DNA of 64,000 nt from Prolixibacteraceae bacterium (GCA_025355875.1 JANXYV010000126.1:1-64000); one strand, 5' to 3'; shown: positions 6,670-16,709, counted from the first letter of the stretch. Program-made: numbers and translations. The notes: generated by a model from the sequence alone, not told the origin.

Positions 6670-9414
6670 CTATTTGATCAGGTTTCCGTCGCCATCGATG
6701 AGCTTGATTTCATAACCTAGTTCTTTCATCGAAGCTTCAATTTTGGAACGGTCGCCAACGACCACCCATACCAATTGCTCAGGCTTAATTACTTCCATAG
6801 CCATTTCCTGGACTTCTTTGGTTTGCAGGGCTTTCATTTGGGTTGCAAACGACTGGTAATAGTTGTCTTTCAAACTATAACGCACAATGTCGTTGATAGC
6901 CCCGGTAACGGCATCCATGGTTTCGTAACTGCCCGGAATCTGCAATAATTGGTTGTTTTGCGTCTTGAGGACTTCTTCAGGAGTAGCCGGTTTTTTTGTA
7001 CAGTAGCCATTCAGTTCCTTATAAATTTCCTGGATGGATTCTTTTGTTTTGTCAGATTGCACCTGCGTGAAAGCGATAAACGGACGCTGTCCTTTCACGG
7101 GCCATAGAAAGGTACTCGCACCATAACTCCAATGCTTGTCTTCGCGGATATTCATGTTGATTCGCGAGGTAAAATCGCCGCCGATAATGCTGTTCATCAC
7201 ACTGACCGACGCTTCGTTTAATTTTCCGAAAGGTGCAGTTAAGTTTCCGGCCAGGATCAGCGATTGAATTGAACCAGGACGGTCCATAAGGTATAAAACC
7301 GATTTTGAGGGAAGTTTTACTTCAGGGATATTTTTCTTCGGAACGGACCCGCTTTTCCAGTTTTTAAGTAGCTTTTCGAGCTTCGGCTTAAGCTCATCCA
7401 TGGAAATATCACCTACCACGACTAAGGTCGAATTATTCGGTTTGATCCATGACTGGTAGAATTTCACCAGTTGATCACGGGTAATCCCTTTCACTGTAGA
7501 CTCAAAACCTGAACCGGTAAGAGGAGTTCCATAGGCATGGTTTTCACCGTACAGATATTTGGGAAGAATACGGATGGCTATTCCGGTAGGTTGGGTCTTT
7601 TCTTTCTGGATGGAGACCAATTGTTCTTTAATCAAACGGTCGAGATCAGTTTGAGGAAAGGTTGGGTTTAGCAGCACATCCGTAAAAATAGCGAGCGAGG
7701 CATCTAGATTTTGTTTTAATGTATTCATGGAAACGTACGACTGGTCGAGGTTCGATCCGGTAGAAAGCCGGGTGCCAAGGCGTTCAAGTTCCTGGCTGAT
7801 TTGCAGGGCATTCCGGGTAGCTGTACCTTCATCCATCATATTCATCACCAGTTTTGCAGTGCCAGGAACGGCCAGTTGGTCGGCTGCATATCCGGCGTCA
7901 AATGATAAATTCAGACTGATAGCCGGGATAGTCGACCGCTGAGCCAGAACGACTGCCAAACCATTCGATAAGGTCGTTCTCTGAAATTGAGGGAATACGA
8001 GTCCTGGAGCAGTTCCCATCTCCGGAACTTTAGTTCGGTCGGCATCCGTAAGGGTGGTTTTTGCTTCCGTAAACGGATGAACTTCCAAAACATACTGTCC
8101 GTCGCTCAGCCATTCTTTTGAAACCTGAAGTAAATCGGCAGCTTTTGCTTCGTTCATCATTTTCAGCCAATTTTTGTAATGGTCAGGGTCACCGAAAAAT
8201 GTCTGATTGCTGGCCAGAATGTCCGACTTGCCTCCAAATCCTCCAACTCGTTCAAGGCCTCTCACAAAACCAGCATAGTTGCGCGTTTTAACAATGGCCA
8301 GTTCATCTTCGGTTGGTCCGTTTTTTAGAAATTTCGCCAGTTCCTCATCAATGGCATTTTCAACTTTTGCAAGATCGACACCTGGTTTAACATCAGCCCT
8401 GATTGTAAACAAACTTCCAATTTCCCGATTATCAACATAACAGCTTACCGATGTAGCAATCTGGTCGTCGTAAACCAAACGTTTATACAAACGCGAAGTT
8501 TTGCCAACTGCCATAACATCGCTTGTCATATCCAGGCAGGTAAATGCTTTGGTACCATTTTCAGGAATGTTCCATACCTTATAAATGCGTTCCTGAGGCA
8601 CCCGGTCCTGCATCACCTGACGCTGAGTACCGATCCGTTTGGCTGGCCATGACTGGTATTTGGCGATGGGTGGGCCTGCCTGCAAGCCTCCAAAATATTT
8701 CTTTACTTTTTCGAGCGCTTCGGTGGTGTTTACATCTCCGGCCACAACTAGAGTTGCATTGTTTGTGCCGTAATAGGTTTTAAACCATTCTTTTACATCA
8801 TCCAGCGAAGCTGCGCTTAAATCATCCATCGATCCAATTACAGTCCAGGAATAGGGATGCCCGAATGGAAATATACTTTTAGTCATATTTTCGTCCACCA
8901 AACCATATGGTTCGTTTTCATATTGTCGTTTTTCGTTCTGAACCACTCCGCGTTGTTCATCCAGTTTGGCCTGAGTGATAGCATTGACCATATAGCCCAT
9001 CCGATCGCTTTCGAGCCACAACACCTGGTCGAAAGCCGAAATAGGGACGGTTTCGAAATAGTTCGTGCGGTCGTTGCTGGTGGTGCCGTTCAAATCGGTT
9101 GCCCCGATTTTATCGAGCGCTTTAAAATAGTCGTCGTTGAAATGCTCACTTCCGTTAAACATCAGATGCTCAAACAAATGTGCAAATCCTGTGCGTCCTG
9201 GTTTTTCATTTTTTGAACCGACATGGTACCAGATATTCACCGCTACCACAGGCGCTTTATGGTCTTCATGAATGATGACAGTCAATCCGTTGTCGAGCAC
9301 AAATTTTTTATACGGAATATCAATTTCAGAACTCGGATTTGCTATCTGCGCGGTAACCATTCCGCAGATACCTGAAAGAAAAAATGCGATTGTTGCTAAT
9401 AGGGCTGTTTTCAT
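6670..9414 (-). CDS. secreted M16 family zinc metallopeptidase (insulinase/pitrilysin type)
   Basis: 914 residues with a signal peptide (about residues 1-22, ending MVTAQ). The inverted zinc motif HLFEH is at residues 79-83, in the context GFAHLFEHLMFNGS, followed by the distal acidic ligand region (EQRGVVQNEKRQYENEPYG). A second M16-like half begins near residue 500 (TTLSNGLAVVLAQR) and lacks an intact HxxEH, the usual arrangement of one active and one inactive half in a single chain. The protein probably acts in the periplasm or outer membrane on peptides of limited length. It is a single gene, convergent with ackA and divergent from ptb. Confidence 0.9.
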   Translation of the reverse strand: MKTALLATIAFFLSGICGMVTAQIANPSSEIDIPYKKFVLDNGLTVIIHEDHKAPVVAVNIWYHVGSKNEKPGRTGFAHLFEHLMFNGSEHFNDDYFKALDKIGATDLNGTTSNDRTNYFETVPISAFDQVLWLESDRMGYMVNAITQAKLDEQRGVVQNEKRQYENEPYGLVDENMTKSIFPFGHPYSWTVIGSMDDLSAASLDDVKEWFKTYYGTNNATLVVAGDVNTTEALEKVKKYFGGLQAGPPIAKYQSWPAKRIGTQRQVMQDRVPQERIYKVWNIPENGTKAFTCLDMTSDVMAVGKTSRLYKRLVYDDQIATSVSCYVDNREIGSLFTIRADVKPGVDLAKVENAIDEELAKFLKNGPTEDELAIVKTRNYAGFVRGLERVGGFGGKSDILASNQTFFGDPDHYKNWLKMMNEAKAADLLQVSKEWLSDGQYVLEVHPFTEAKTTLTDADRTKVPEMGTAPGLVFPQFQRTTLSNGLAVVLAQRSTIPAISLNLSFDAGYAADQLAVPGTAKLVMNMMDEGTATRNALQISQELERLGTRLSTGSNLDQSYVSMNTLKQNLDASLAIFTDVLLNPTFPQTDLDRLIKEQLVSIQKEKTQPTGIAIRILPKYLYGENHAYGTPLTGSGFESTVKGITRDQLVKFYQSWIKPNNSTLVVVGDISMDELKPKLEKLLKNWKSGSVPKKNIPEVKLPSKSVLYLMDRPGSIQSLILAGNLTAPFGKLNEASVSVMNSIIGGDFTSRINMNIREDKHWSYGASTFLWPVKGQRPFIAFTQVQSDKTKESIQEIYKELNGYCTKKPATPEEVLKTQNNQLLQIPGSYETMDAVTGAINDIVRYSLKDNYYQSFATQMKALQTKEVQEMAMEVIKPEQLVWVVVGDRSKIEASMKELGYEIKLIDGDGNLIK

Positions 9415-9530
9415 ACTGGAAATTATTATTTATGAGTTAAACATTAGATTTCAAGAATGGAGGTATTTTATAAAAGTGTAAGCGAAATTAAGGAGTTTCC
9501 ACTTAACAACCTAAACTATTTTTAAGTTCG

Positions 9531-9562
9531 CTTGAAATTGAATGGAAATGAATTGACCTTTG
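9531..9562 (+). promoter_or_regulatory. possible promoter of ptb-buk
   Basis: CTTG at 9531-9534, 20 bases, then GACCTTTG at 9555-9562, one mismatch from TAnnTTTG. It is about 54 bases before the ptb start. Spacing is right but the box is imperfect. Confidence 0.4.
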
Positions 9563-9616
9563 TTCTGTTTTTGTTGAATTTGAAGTTGTAATTTCACCAG
9601 TCGAAAAAGAACCATA

Positions 9617-10522
9617 ATGCAACTAAAGAGATTAGCTGATTTATTTGAGTATACCCGGTCTTCCAGGATTAAGACTTTAGTGGGCCTGAATGCCGTAGAT
9701 AGTCATAGTCTGAAGGCTATTGCAGAAGCCGTAAAGCTTGGCTTTGTTTCTGCGATCATCACTGGAGACCATACCGAAATTCAAAAAGTTTGTTTGGATT
9801 CTGGAATTGATGTCCGGCTTTTCCGGATTATTCATGCCGGATCGGAAGAAGAAGCTGCACGGTTTTCCGTTCAGCAAGTCAGGCAAATTCCGGATAGTAT
9901 CCTGATGAAAGGCCTGATCAGCTCAGACAAATTTTTGCGGGCAATCCTGAATAAAGAACAGGGTTTGATTCAGCCGGGAGCAGTACTCAGCCATGTTTCG
10001 GTCATTGATAATCCAAATTACCATAAATTATTGATTGTGAGCGATGTGGCGATTATTCCCTGTCCAAGTGTGGAGCAAAAATTAGTCATGATTCAGTATT
10101 TGAAAAAGATGGCCATGGATTTAGGGATATTGCGGCCAAAAATTGCCATCATAACTCCAACCGAACAGATTTCACCTTCACTGGTATCTACAATCGACGC
10201 TGCTGAGATCATGAAAGAGGCTGCAAACGGGCAATTTGAACCTGCCCTGGTCTTTGGCCCGATAGCTCTTGATGTGGCAATTGATGCTGAGTCAGCCAGA
10301 ATAAAAAATATTACTTCGGAAGTGGCCGGCGATGCGGATTGTTTGCTTTTCCCCAGCATCGATGCAGGGAATATATTCTATAAAACAAATACCAAATTGT
10401 GTCGTGCTGAGCAAGCTGCTGTTGTGATGGGTGCCGATGTTCCGGTTGTTTTGTCTTCCAGGGGCGATAGTGTTATTACCAAACTGAACTCAATCGCGCT
10501 TGCTGCGTTGTTAAGCAAATAA
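9617..10522 (+). CDS. ptb: phosphate butyryltransferase (phosphate acyltransferase)
   Basis: A 301-residue phosphate acetyl/butyryltransferase-family protein that exchanges the CoA of butyryl-CoA (or a branched acyl-CoA) for phosphate. Recognisable segments are AEAVKLGFVSAIITGDHTEI near residue 36, DSILMKGLISSDKFLRAIL near 95-115, VLSHVSVIDNPNYHKLLIVSDVAI, and the C-terminal VAGDADCLLFPSIDAGNIFYKTNTKLC. Length matches Ptb, not Pta, and the next gene nine bases downstream is butyrate kinase, which settles the assignment. Substrate chain length cannot be read from sequence; isobutyryl- or isovaleryl-CoA are possible. Confidence 0.88.
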   Translation: MQLKRLADLFEYTRSSRIKTLVGLNAVDSHSLKAIAEAVKLGFVSAIITGDHTEIQKVCLDSGIDVRLFRIIHAGSEEEAARFSVQQVRQIPDSILMKGLISSDKFLRAILNKEQGLIQPGAVLSHVSVIDNPNYHKLLIVSDVAIIPCPSVEQKLVMIQYLKKMAMDLGILRPKIAIITPTEQISPSLVSTIDAAEIMKEAANGQFEPALVFGPIALDVAIDAESARIKNITSEVAGDADCLLFPSIDAGNIFYKTNTKLCRAEQAAVVMGADVPVVLSSRGDSVITKLNSIALAALLSK

Positions 10523-10531
10523 TCCTTTACC

Positions 10532-11611
10532 ATGAGCGACATCCGAATTTTGGCCATCAATCCAGGTTCAACCTCAACCAAGTTTGCGGTTTATTTTGGA
10601 GCGGAATGCAAGCTAAAGAAAACCTTGCGCCACTCCATCGAAGAATTGTCGCTCTATGAAGATATCATCGATCAGTTTGAATTCAGAAAAGGACTGATCA
10701 TTGATTCATTGGTCGAGGAAGGATTTGAGGTTGACCGCATTAAATATATTATTGGCCGCGGAGGTTTGACCTATCCCCTGAAATCAGGCGTTTATCTGGT
10801 CAACAACCAGATGCTTGAACATGCACGGGCAGGCATATACGGCCAGCATGCCAGCAATCTAGGACCGCTGATTGCCGATTATATTGCTTTACAGATTCCC
10901 GGCGCACATGCTTACATCGCTGATCCGGTTGTGACTGATGAAATGGACGAAATTGCACGTTTCAGTGGACATCCCTTATTCGAACGGCGTTCCATTTTTC
11001 ATGCACTGAACCAGAAAGCGACAGCAAGGCTTCATGCCGAAAAGCAAGGCTGCAAATATGAAATGCTGAACTTAATTGTGGTGCATCTGGGCGGAGGAAT
11101 ATCCATCGGCGTTCATTCTAACGGAAAAGTAATTGATGTAAATAATGCCCTGGATGGTGAAGGGCCATTCAGTCCCGAGCGTAGCGGTACCTTGCCGGTC
11201 GGACAGGTTATCGACCTTTGCTTTAGTCAGAAATACGAAAAAGAAGAAATTCGCCGGATGGTCATCGGGGAGGGTGGTTTCGTAGCTTACCTGGGAACCA
11301 ACGATGCCATGCAAGTTGAAACACGTGCTAAAAACGGAGAAGAAAAGGCCCGGAAGATTCAGGATGCCATGGGGTATCAGGTTGCCAAAGCCATCGGTGA
11401 AATGTCTGTGGTGCTGAATGGAAAAGTGGATGCCATTTTGCTAACCGGTGGCCTTGCTTATAATCAGGTTCTTACCCAATACATCCGTACAAAAGTCGGA
11501 TTTATTTCCGAAGTGTTTGTTTATCCGGGCGAAGATGAACTGGAAGCCCTTGCATCCAATGCTCTGCGAGTAGCCAGAGGCGAAATTGAACCCATGGAAT
11601 ATCCGAATTAA
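10532..11611 (+). CDS. buk: butyrate kinase
   Basis: Makes ATP from butyryl phosphate, or a related acyl phosphate, and ADP. The 359-residue protein has the ASKHA acetokinase-family landmarks in butyrate-kinase form: LAINPGSTSTKFAVYF at the N-terminus, GRGGLTYPLKSGVYLVN, ASNLGPLIAD, VVHLGGGISIGVHSNGKVIDV, PERSGTLPVGQ and AILLTGGLAYN. It follows ptb by nine bases, so the two form an operon paralleling pta-ackA 4 kb away. Confidence 0.93.
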   Translation: MSDIRILAINPGSTSTKFAVYFGAECKLKKTLRHSIEELSLYEDIIDQFEFRKGLIIDSLVEEGFEVDRIKYIIGRGGLTYPLKSGVYLVNNQMLEHARAGIYGQHASNLGPLIADYIALQIPGAHAYIADPVVTDEMDEIARFSGHPLFERRSIFHALNQKATARLHAEKQGCKYEMLNLIVVHLGGGISIGVHSNGKVIDVNNALDGEGPFSPERSGTLPVGQVIDLCFSQKYEKEEIRRMVIGEGGFVAYLGTNDAMQVETRAKNGEEKARKIQDAMGYQVAKAIGEMSVVLNGKVDAILLTGGLAYNQVLTQYIRTKVGFISEVFVYPGEDELEALASNALRVARGEIEPMEYPN

Positions 11612-11675
11612 ATCCAAAAGTGACCTTACGAAGAATTCTGCAATAAGAATGAGCAAATTGCATCATAAAGATTTT

Positions 11676-11683
11676 TATCTTTG
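11676..11683 (+). promoter_or_regulatory. -7 element of the CE15-like esterase gene
   Basis: TATCTTTG is a perfect TAnnTTTG match, 24 bases before the ATG at 11708. No good TTTG lies 19-21 bases upstream. Its position shows that the reading frame extending back to 11681 is not used as the start. Confidence 0.5.
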
Positions 11684-11707
11684 GAATATAATCTTAACCC
11701 TCAACCC

Positions 11708-12979
11708 ATGAAACAGATTTCAATTTACTTTTTCCTGTTTTGGCTGATTTCGCTATCAGCCCTGGCTCAACGAGAAAATATCATTTCTGATGAATCAAAA
11801 GTCCCGGCGTATCAGGTTCCTGACGTTTTAACCCGTTTCAACGGCAGAAAGATAAAATCGGAGCGGGTTTGGCTAAAAAAACAACGTCCTGAAATTCAGA
11901 AAAAGTTTACGGAAGAGATTTATGGAAAAGTTCCGGGTGAACTGAAGATTTCGGAGGTCAAAGTTTGGGAGACTTCGGACAATGCACTCAATGGCACGGC
12001 AACCCGCAAGCAGTTGTCTTTATTTTTTACGAAGAAAGATAGAACCCTCGAGGTAAATGTATTGATGTATCTGCCTAAATCGGTTGAAAAAGCGCCTGTT
12101 TTTTTGGCCTGTAACTTCAACGGAAACCATACGATCAGTAACGATCCGGCCATCCGGCTCACCGAATCCTGGGTCGAAAATGATCCGTCGGTTGGTTTCA
12201 TAAACAATCAGGTTACCGAACAGTCGAGGGGATGCAAATCAGATAGCTGGCCTGTCGAACAGATCATCAAAGCCGGATATGGACTGGTAACCGTATATTA
12301 TGGAGATATTGATCCGGATAAAAATGACTTTTCTGATGGAATTCATCCGTTTTTTTACGAGGGAAACCAGACAAGACCCAAAAGTAATGAGTGGGGTTCG
12401 GTTGCTGCCTGGGCCTGGGGATTGTCGCGGGTCATGGATTACCTGGAAACCGACAATCAGGTTGACGCAAAGAAAGTAGCGGTTTTAGGTCATTCCAGAC
12501 TTGGTAAAGCCGCTCTTTGGGCTGGTGCAAACGACCAGCGATTCGCCATGGTCATCTCCAACGAATCTGGTTGCGGTGGGGCCGCCTTATCGAAGCGGAT
12601 ATTTGGCGAAACCGTAGAGCGGATCAACTCTTCCTTTCCACATTGGTTTTGTGACAACTTTAAAAAATACAATGATAAGGAGGATTTGTTGCCGGTCGAT
12701 CAGCACATGTTGCTGGCCATGATTGCTCCTCGTCCTTTATATGTTGCCAGCGCCGCGGATGATCTTTGGGCCGATCCGAAAGGAGAGTTTTTGTCGGCAA
12801 AATATGCGTCAGCAGTATACGAACTGCTTGGATTGGAAGGCCTTCCGGCGAAAGAAATGCCAAAAGTAAATCAGCCGGTCATGGGAACCATCGGATACCA
12901 TATCCGTTCAGGAAAGCACAATCTGACACAATATGACTGGGAACAATATATCAAATTTGCAGATAAACATTTGAAGTGA
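11708..12979 (+). CDS. secreted CE15-type glucuronoyl esterase-like alpha/beta hydrolase
   Basis: Predicted to hydrolyse esters, by family the ester between 4-O-methylglucuronic acid of xylan and lignin alcohols. The start at 11708 is chosen because it opens directly with a signal peptide (MKQISIYFFLFWLISLSALAQ) and lies just downstream of a -7 box. The frame is open back to 11681, but that adds nine residues of no value. The nucleophile elbow reads GHSRLGK, followed by ESGCGG, DQHMLLAMIAPRPLYV and the late RSGKHNLTQYDW carrying the presumed catalytic His. Length (423 residues) fits CE15. It stands beside rhamnulokinase and near GH3, consistent with hemicellulose breakdown. Confidence 0.8.
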   Translation: MKQISIYFFLFWLISLSALAQRENIISDESKVPAYQVPDVLTRFNGRKIKSERVWLKKQRPEIQKKFTEEIYGKVPGELKISEVKVWETSDNALNGTATRKQLSLFFTKKDRTLEVNVLMYLPKSVEKAPVFLACNFNGNHTISNDPAIRLTESWVENDPSVGFINNQVTEQSRGCKSDSWPVEQIIKAGYGLVTVYYGDIDPDKNDFSDGIHPFFYEGNQTRPKSNEWGSVAAWAWGLSRVMDYLETDNQVDAKKVAVLGHSRLGKAALWAGANDQRFAMVISNESGCGGAALSKRIFGETVERINSSFPHWFCDNFKKYNDKEDLLPVDQHMLLAMIAPRPLYVASAADDLWADPKGEFLSAKYASAVYELLGLEGLPAKEMPKVNQPVMGTIGYHIRSGKHNLTQYDWEQYIKFADKHLK

Positions 12980-12980
12980 T

Positions 12981-13011
12981 TGAAGGACTGAATTGCTGAA
13001 GGACTGAATTG
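12981..13011. repeat. two tandem copies of a 16-base word
   Basis: TGAAGGACTGAATTG occurs at 12981-12995 and again at 12997-13011, separated by one base, starting right after the esterase stop codon. It is a short tandem duplication in a gap; no function is evident. Confidence 0.7.
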
Positions 13012-13086
13012 TTTCAGGATGGTACAGGATGGAGCTTCAGGAGTTGCCTGCTTACTTTGGAACATACTTTCTATAAATCTACATTC

Positions 13087-14562
13087 ATGGATAAAAGATA
13101 TTTTTTAGCCTTTGATCTGGGAGCATCCAGCGGACGTGCAATTTTAGGCACTTTGAAAGACGGAAAACTTGAACTGACAGAAATACATCGTTTTATAAAT
13201 CAGATGCAACTGATTAACGGACATTATTTCTGGAATATTTTCAGCCTGTTCAACGAGTTAAAAACCGGATTGAAAAAGTGCGTGAAAGAGTTTGGAATTC
13301 AGCCTGAATCGATTGGAATTGATACCTGGGGAGTCGATTTTGTTCACCTGAACAGGGAAGGACTGATTCTTTCGCTTCCATTTGCCTATCGCGATTCGCG
13401 CACCAATAACTCGATGGAAGATTTGTTCCGGATCGTGCCTCAGGATGAAGTTTATGCGCAGACCGGTATCCAGTTCATGCAGTTCAACAGTCTGTTCCAG
13501 TTGTTTTCAATGATTAAAGAACAGTCATCGTTGCTCGAAATTACCGACTCGATCCTGTTTATGCCCGATGCGCTGAATTACCTGTTTTCCGGAGTGAAGA
13601 AAAGTGAGTTCTCGATTGTAAGCACCAGCCAGATGATTGTTCCAGGCACTTGTGAGTGGAATCTGGAATTGATTGAAAAAGTAGGAATCCAAGGCAAAAT
13701 TCTTCAGGAAATTATTTTACCGGGAACTGTACTTGGAAATATTCAGGATGAAGTTGCCAAGGAAACAGGTAGCACCAGAATTCCTGTGATTGCGGTTGCC
13801 GGGCACGATACTGCATCGGCCATTGCTTCAGTTCCCAGCATCCTGAACAATTTTGCCTACATCAGTTCAGGCACCTGGTCGTTGATGGGCATCGAAAGTA
13901 AGCGCCCAATTGTTTCTGAACAAACACACCGGCTAAATTTCACGAATGAGGGTGGGGTAGACGGGACCACACGTTTTCTGAAAAACATCATGGGAATGTG
14001 GCTGATTCAGGAAGTTCAACGAATTTGGGAAGAGCGGGGAACCAGGTACACCTGGCCCGAAATGGTTGAACTGGCGCGGGAATCGCAACCATTCAAATTT
14101 CTGATCAATCCGGATGATCCGATGTTTTTGAATCCGCGCGACATGGTTCAGGCAGTGCGGGATTTTTGTTACCAAACCGCTCAGGGAACTCCGCAGAACC
14201 ATGGTGAAACCATCCGGTGCATTTACGACAGCCTTGCCTTGAAATACAGGTATACCCTGGAACAAATTCGGGAGGTTTCCAGTCAGCCAATAGAGGTGAT
14301 CCACATTATCGGTGGAGGAGCCAATAACCATTTCCTGAACCAGCTAACCGCCGACGCTACCCGGTTGCCGGTGGTTGCCGGACCTACTGAAGCAACGGCT
14401 ATTGGAAATATTATGATTCAGGCTAAAGCTCTCGGTTGCATAGGCTCATTACAGGAAATCAGGAAGATTGTGGCCAATTCGTTCGATTTGGTGCATTTTA
14501 CTCCATCCGGCGAATTAGATTGGAACGAAGCATATACCCGCTATCTCGAAATCATGGTCTGA
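13087..14562 (+). CDS. rhaB: rhamnulokinase
   Basis: FGGY-family kinase that phosphorylates L-rhamnulose to rhamnulose-1-phosphate. The N-terminal phosphate loop is FLAFDLGASSGRAILG (residues 6-21). Further family marks are IGIDTWGVDFVHL, the substrate-side PFAYRDSRT, VIAVAGHDTASA, YISSGTWSLMGIES and the C-terminal IHIIGGGANNHFLNQLTAD. The ATG at 13087 gives a 491-residue protein with the normal N-terminus; an in-frame extension to 13009 runs through intergenic repeat sequence and is rejected. No rhaA, rhaD or rhaT lies in this window, so the rest of the pathway must be elsewhere. L-fuculose is a less likely substrate. Confidence 0.88.
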   Translation: MDKRYFLAFDLGASSGRAILGTLKDGKLELTEIHRFINQMQLINGHYFWNIFSLFNELKTGLKKCVKEFGIQPESIGIDTWGVDFVHLNREGLILSLPFAYRDSRTNNSMEDLFRIVPQDEVYAQTGIQFMQFNSLFQLFSMIKEQSSLLEITDSILFMPDALNYLFSGVKKSEFSIVSTSQMIVPGTCEWNLELIEKVGIQGKILQEIILPGTVLGNIQDEVAKETGSTRIPVIAVAGHDTASAIASVPSILNNFAYISSGTWSLMGIESKRPIVSEQTHRLNFTNEGGVDGTTRFLKNIMGMWLIQEVQRIWEERGTRYTWPEMVELARESQPFKFLINPDDPMFLNPRDMVQAVRDFCYQTAQGTPQNHGETIRCIYDSLALKYRYTLEQIREVSSQPIEVIHIIGGGANNHFLNQLTADATRLPVVAGPTEATAIGNIMIQAKALGCIGSLQEIRKIVANSFDLVHFTPSGELDWNEAYTRYLEIMV

Positions 14563-14694
14563 CTTCGTTTTGGTTCTATTCTGAAACCGATTTTTTCTAT
14601 CCGTTTGTAAGATACTCAGTCATTGGTCTGTGAAATTTCGAATGGATTCTTATTTCGGAAAATCCTTCACGAATAGCCTTTCAACTGACAAGTT

Positions 14695-16572
14695 TTAGTG
14701 CTTTCTGACGGTTCTTTCTTCCTTCCTTGGCTGACTAAACAAACCATCGAGCAAATCCCTCCGGTTCAGTCGGAGCAGCTCACTTTTTATTTCCTGTTGG
14801 TTTTCGCGCTGATACCAGAAAAAATATTTCCGTTGGGCAAGCTTTTCCTTCTGGCTTTTAGCCGTAAATACTTTTTGCATGGTATATGGATGGTAGCCCG
14901 TGTAGTAGATCACGGTAGCCAGAGTCATGGGAGTTGGCGTGAAATCCTGAATTTGTTCCAGCTTGAAGTCGAGGTTTTTCGTTTCGACAGCCAGGTTTGC
15001 CATATCCACATTTTCGCAACCGGGATGGCTCGAGATAAAATAGGGTATCAATTGCTGGTTCAGCCCTTCTTCGCGGTTGATTTCCTGAAACACCTTGTTT
15101 AGCTTGTGAAACAGTTTGAACGATGGTTTGCGCATCAGGTCCAAAACCTGGTCTGAAGTGTGCTCCGGAGCAACTTTTAGTCTTCCGGAGACATGATGTT
15201 TAATCACTTCGCGAAGGTATTCCATATTGTTTTTATTGACCTTCGGATCAGAGGTTTCCTTCAGGATCATGTCATAACGGATTCCGCTGCCAATGAAGGC
15301 TTTCTTAACATCAGGATGGGAACGTACTTTCTTGTACAAATCGAGCATTGGTTTATGATCGATGTTCAGGTTTTTACAGACATCCGGAAAAACACAGGAA
15401 GGTCGTTTGCATTTCCTGCAAATTTCTTCGTGGATGCCTTTCATCTTGTACATGTTGGCCGAAGGTCCGCCCAAATCGGAGATATATCCTTTAAAATCAG
15501 GCATCAGAACCAGCTTGTCAACTTCTTTCAGGATCGATTCTTCGGAACGGCTGGCGATAAACTTTCCCTGGTGGGCAGAAATGGTGCAAAAGGTACAGCC
15601 ACCAAAACAGCCCCGGTGAATATTGACCGAGTGCCGGATCATGTTATAGGCCGGAATTTCTTCCTTGTTTTTATAACGCGGGTGGGGGAGACGGGTGAAC
15701 GGCAGATCATAAAAGCGGTCGATTTCCTTTTCTTCGAGCGGCGGCCACGGAGGATTGACGATCACCTGCTGATTGCCAATTTCCTGAACGATCACATTCG
15801 CTTCAACCTTGTTCGATTCCTCTTCGATGTGCATGAAATTTTTGGCATATTTCTTCTTGTCCTCCAGGCATTCTTCCATCGAATACAACTTCACGGTGTT
15901 CCATTTCTTATTCGTGACGTAGTCGCCGTCTTTAGAAACCAGAAATGCGGTTTGCGGGATGTTAGTCAGTTTTTTAGGATCGATTCCTTTTTGGAGGAGC
16001 CTGGTATACTCCAGGATCGATTTTTCGCCCATTCCGTAGAAAAGCATATCCGCTTTCGAATCGACCAGAATGGAGGGTTTCAGTTTGTCGCTCCAATAAT
16101 CGTAATGAGTAACCCGGCGGAGGGATGCTTCGATTCCTCCAACCACCAAGGGTACCTCGGGAAACAAGTTCTTTAGGATATTGCAATATACCGTTGCTGC
16201 GTAATCGGGCCGCTGTCCCTGACGGCCACCGGGTGTATAGGCGTCGTTCGACCGGAGTCGTTTATTGGCAGTATAATTGTTCACCATCGAATCCATATTG
16301 CCTGAAGTCACTGCGAAATACAAATTTGGCTTTCCTAATTTTTTGAAGTCGCGCAGGTCGTCCTGCCAGTTGGGCTGAGGAACAATGGCCACCCGAAGTC
16401 CTTCGGCTTCCAGTATACGGCCAATCACGGCCGCTCCAAACGAGGGATGATCGACGTATGCGTCGCCCGTAAAAAAAATGACATCGACACTGTCCCAACC
16501 CCTCGAATCGATCTCTTTTTTGGTAGTGGGCAACCACTGATTGATATCGTATTTCTGATATAGTATGTTCAA
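14695..16572 (-). CDS. YgiQ family radical SAM protein
   Basis: 625 residues. The radical SAM cluster motif is C-x3-C-x2-C with Cys322, Cys326 and Cys329 in HRGCFGGCTFC, binding a 4Fe-4S cluster that cleaves S-adenosylmethionine. The large N-terminal domain (about residues 1-310) starts WLPTTKKEIDSRGWDSVDVIFFTGDAYVDHPSFG, which is diagnostic of the YgiQ family. The C-terminus has LDGLFSQPRK. The biochemical role of the family is not established. The gene lies downstream of rnpB in the same direction but behind a terminator. A long antisense frame covers 15193-16176 and is a shadow. Confidence 0.92.
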   Translation of the reverse strand: MNILYQKYDINQWLPTTKKEIDSRGWDSVDVIFFTGDAYVDHPSFGAAVIGRILEAEGLRVAIVPQPNWQDDLRDFKKLGKPNLYFAVTSGNMDSMVNNYTANKRLRSNDAYTPGGRQGQRPDYAATVYCNILKNLFPEVPLVVGGIEASLRRVTHYDYWSDKLKPSILVDSKADMLFYGMGEKSILEYTRLLQKGIDPKKLTNIPQTAFLVSKDGDYVTNKKWNTVKLYSMEECLEDKKKYAKNFMHIEEESNKVEANVIVQEIGNQQVIVNPPWPPLEEKEIDRFYDLPFTRLPHPRYKNKEEIPAYNMIRHSVNIHRGCFGGCTFCTISAHQGKFIASRSEESILKEVDKLVLMPDFKGYISDLGGPSANMYKMKGIHEEICRKCKRPSCVFPDVCKNLNIDHKPMLDLYKKVRSHPDVKKAFIGSGIRYDMILKETSDPKVNKNNMEYLREVIKHHVSGRLKVAPEHTSDQVLDLMRKPSFKLFHKLNKVFQEINREEGLNQQLIPYFISSHPGCENVDMANLAVETKNLDFKLEQIQDFTPTPMTLATVIYYTGYHPYTMQKVFTAKSQKEKLAQRKYFFWYQRENQQEIKSELLRLNRRDLLDGLFSQPRKEERTVRKH

Positions 16573-16709
16573 CTTATTTATTTTTAGTGCGAATTAAGCT
16601 ATTCTTTCTACAACTGACCGGAAAGATTGTTCATTTTTTCCAGTCTTTTTATCCTGATCGGCATTTAATCAGGGATTCAAGACTCAAAGTGAGTTACTTT
16701 TTAAAACCA

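Noticed and set aside
13009-13086. 26-residue N-terminal extension of rhamnulokinase
   Set aside because: It is translated from intergenic repeat DNA and the family N-terminus begins at 13087.
15193-16176. A 327-codon open frame on the plus strand
   Set aside because: It is wholly antisense to the ygiQ-family gene, which has clear radical SAM motifs, and its translation looks like a low-information shadow.
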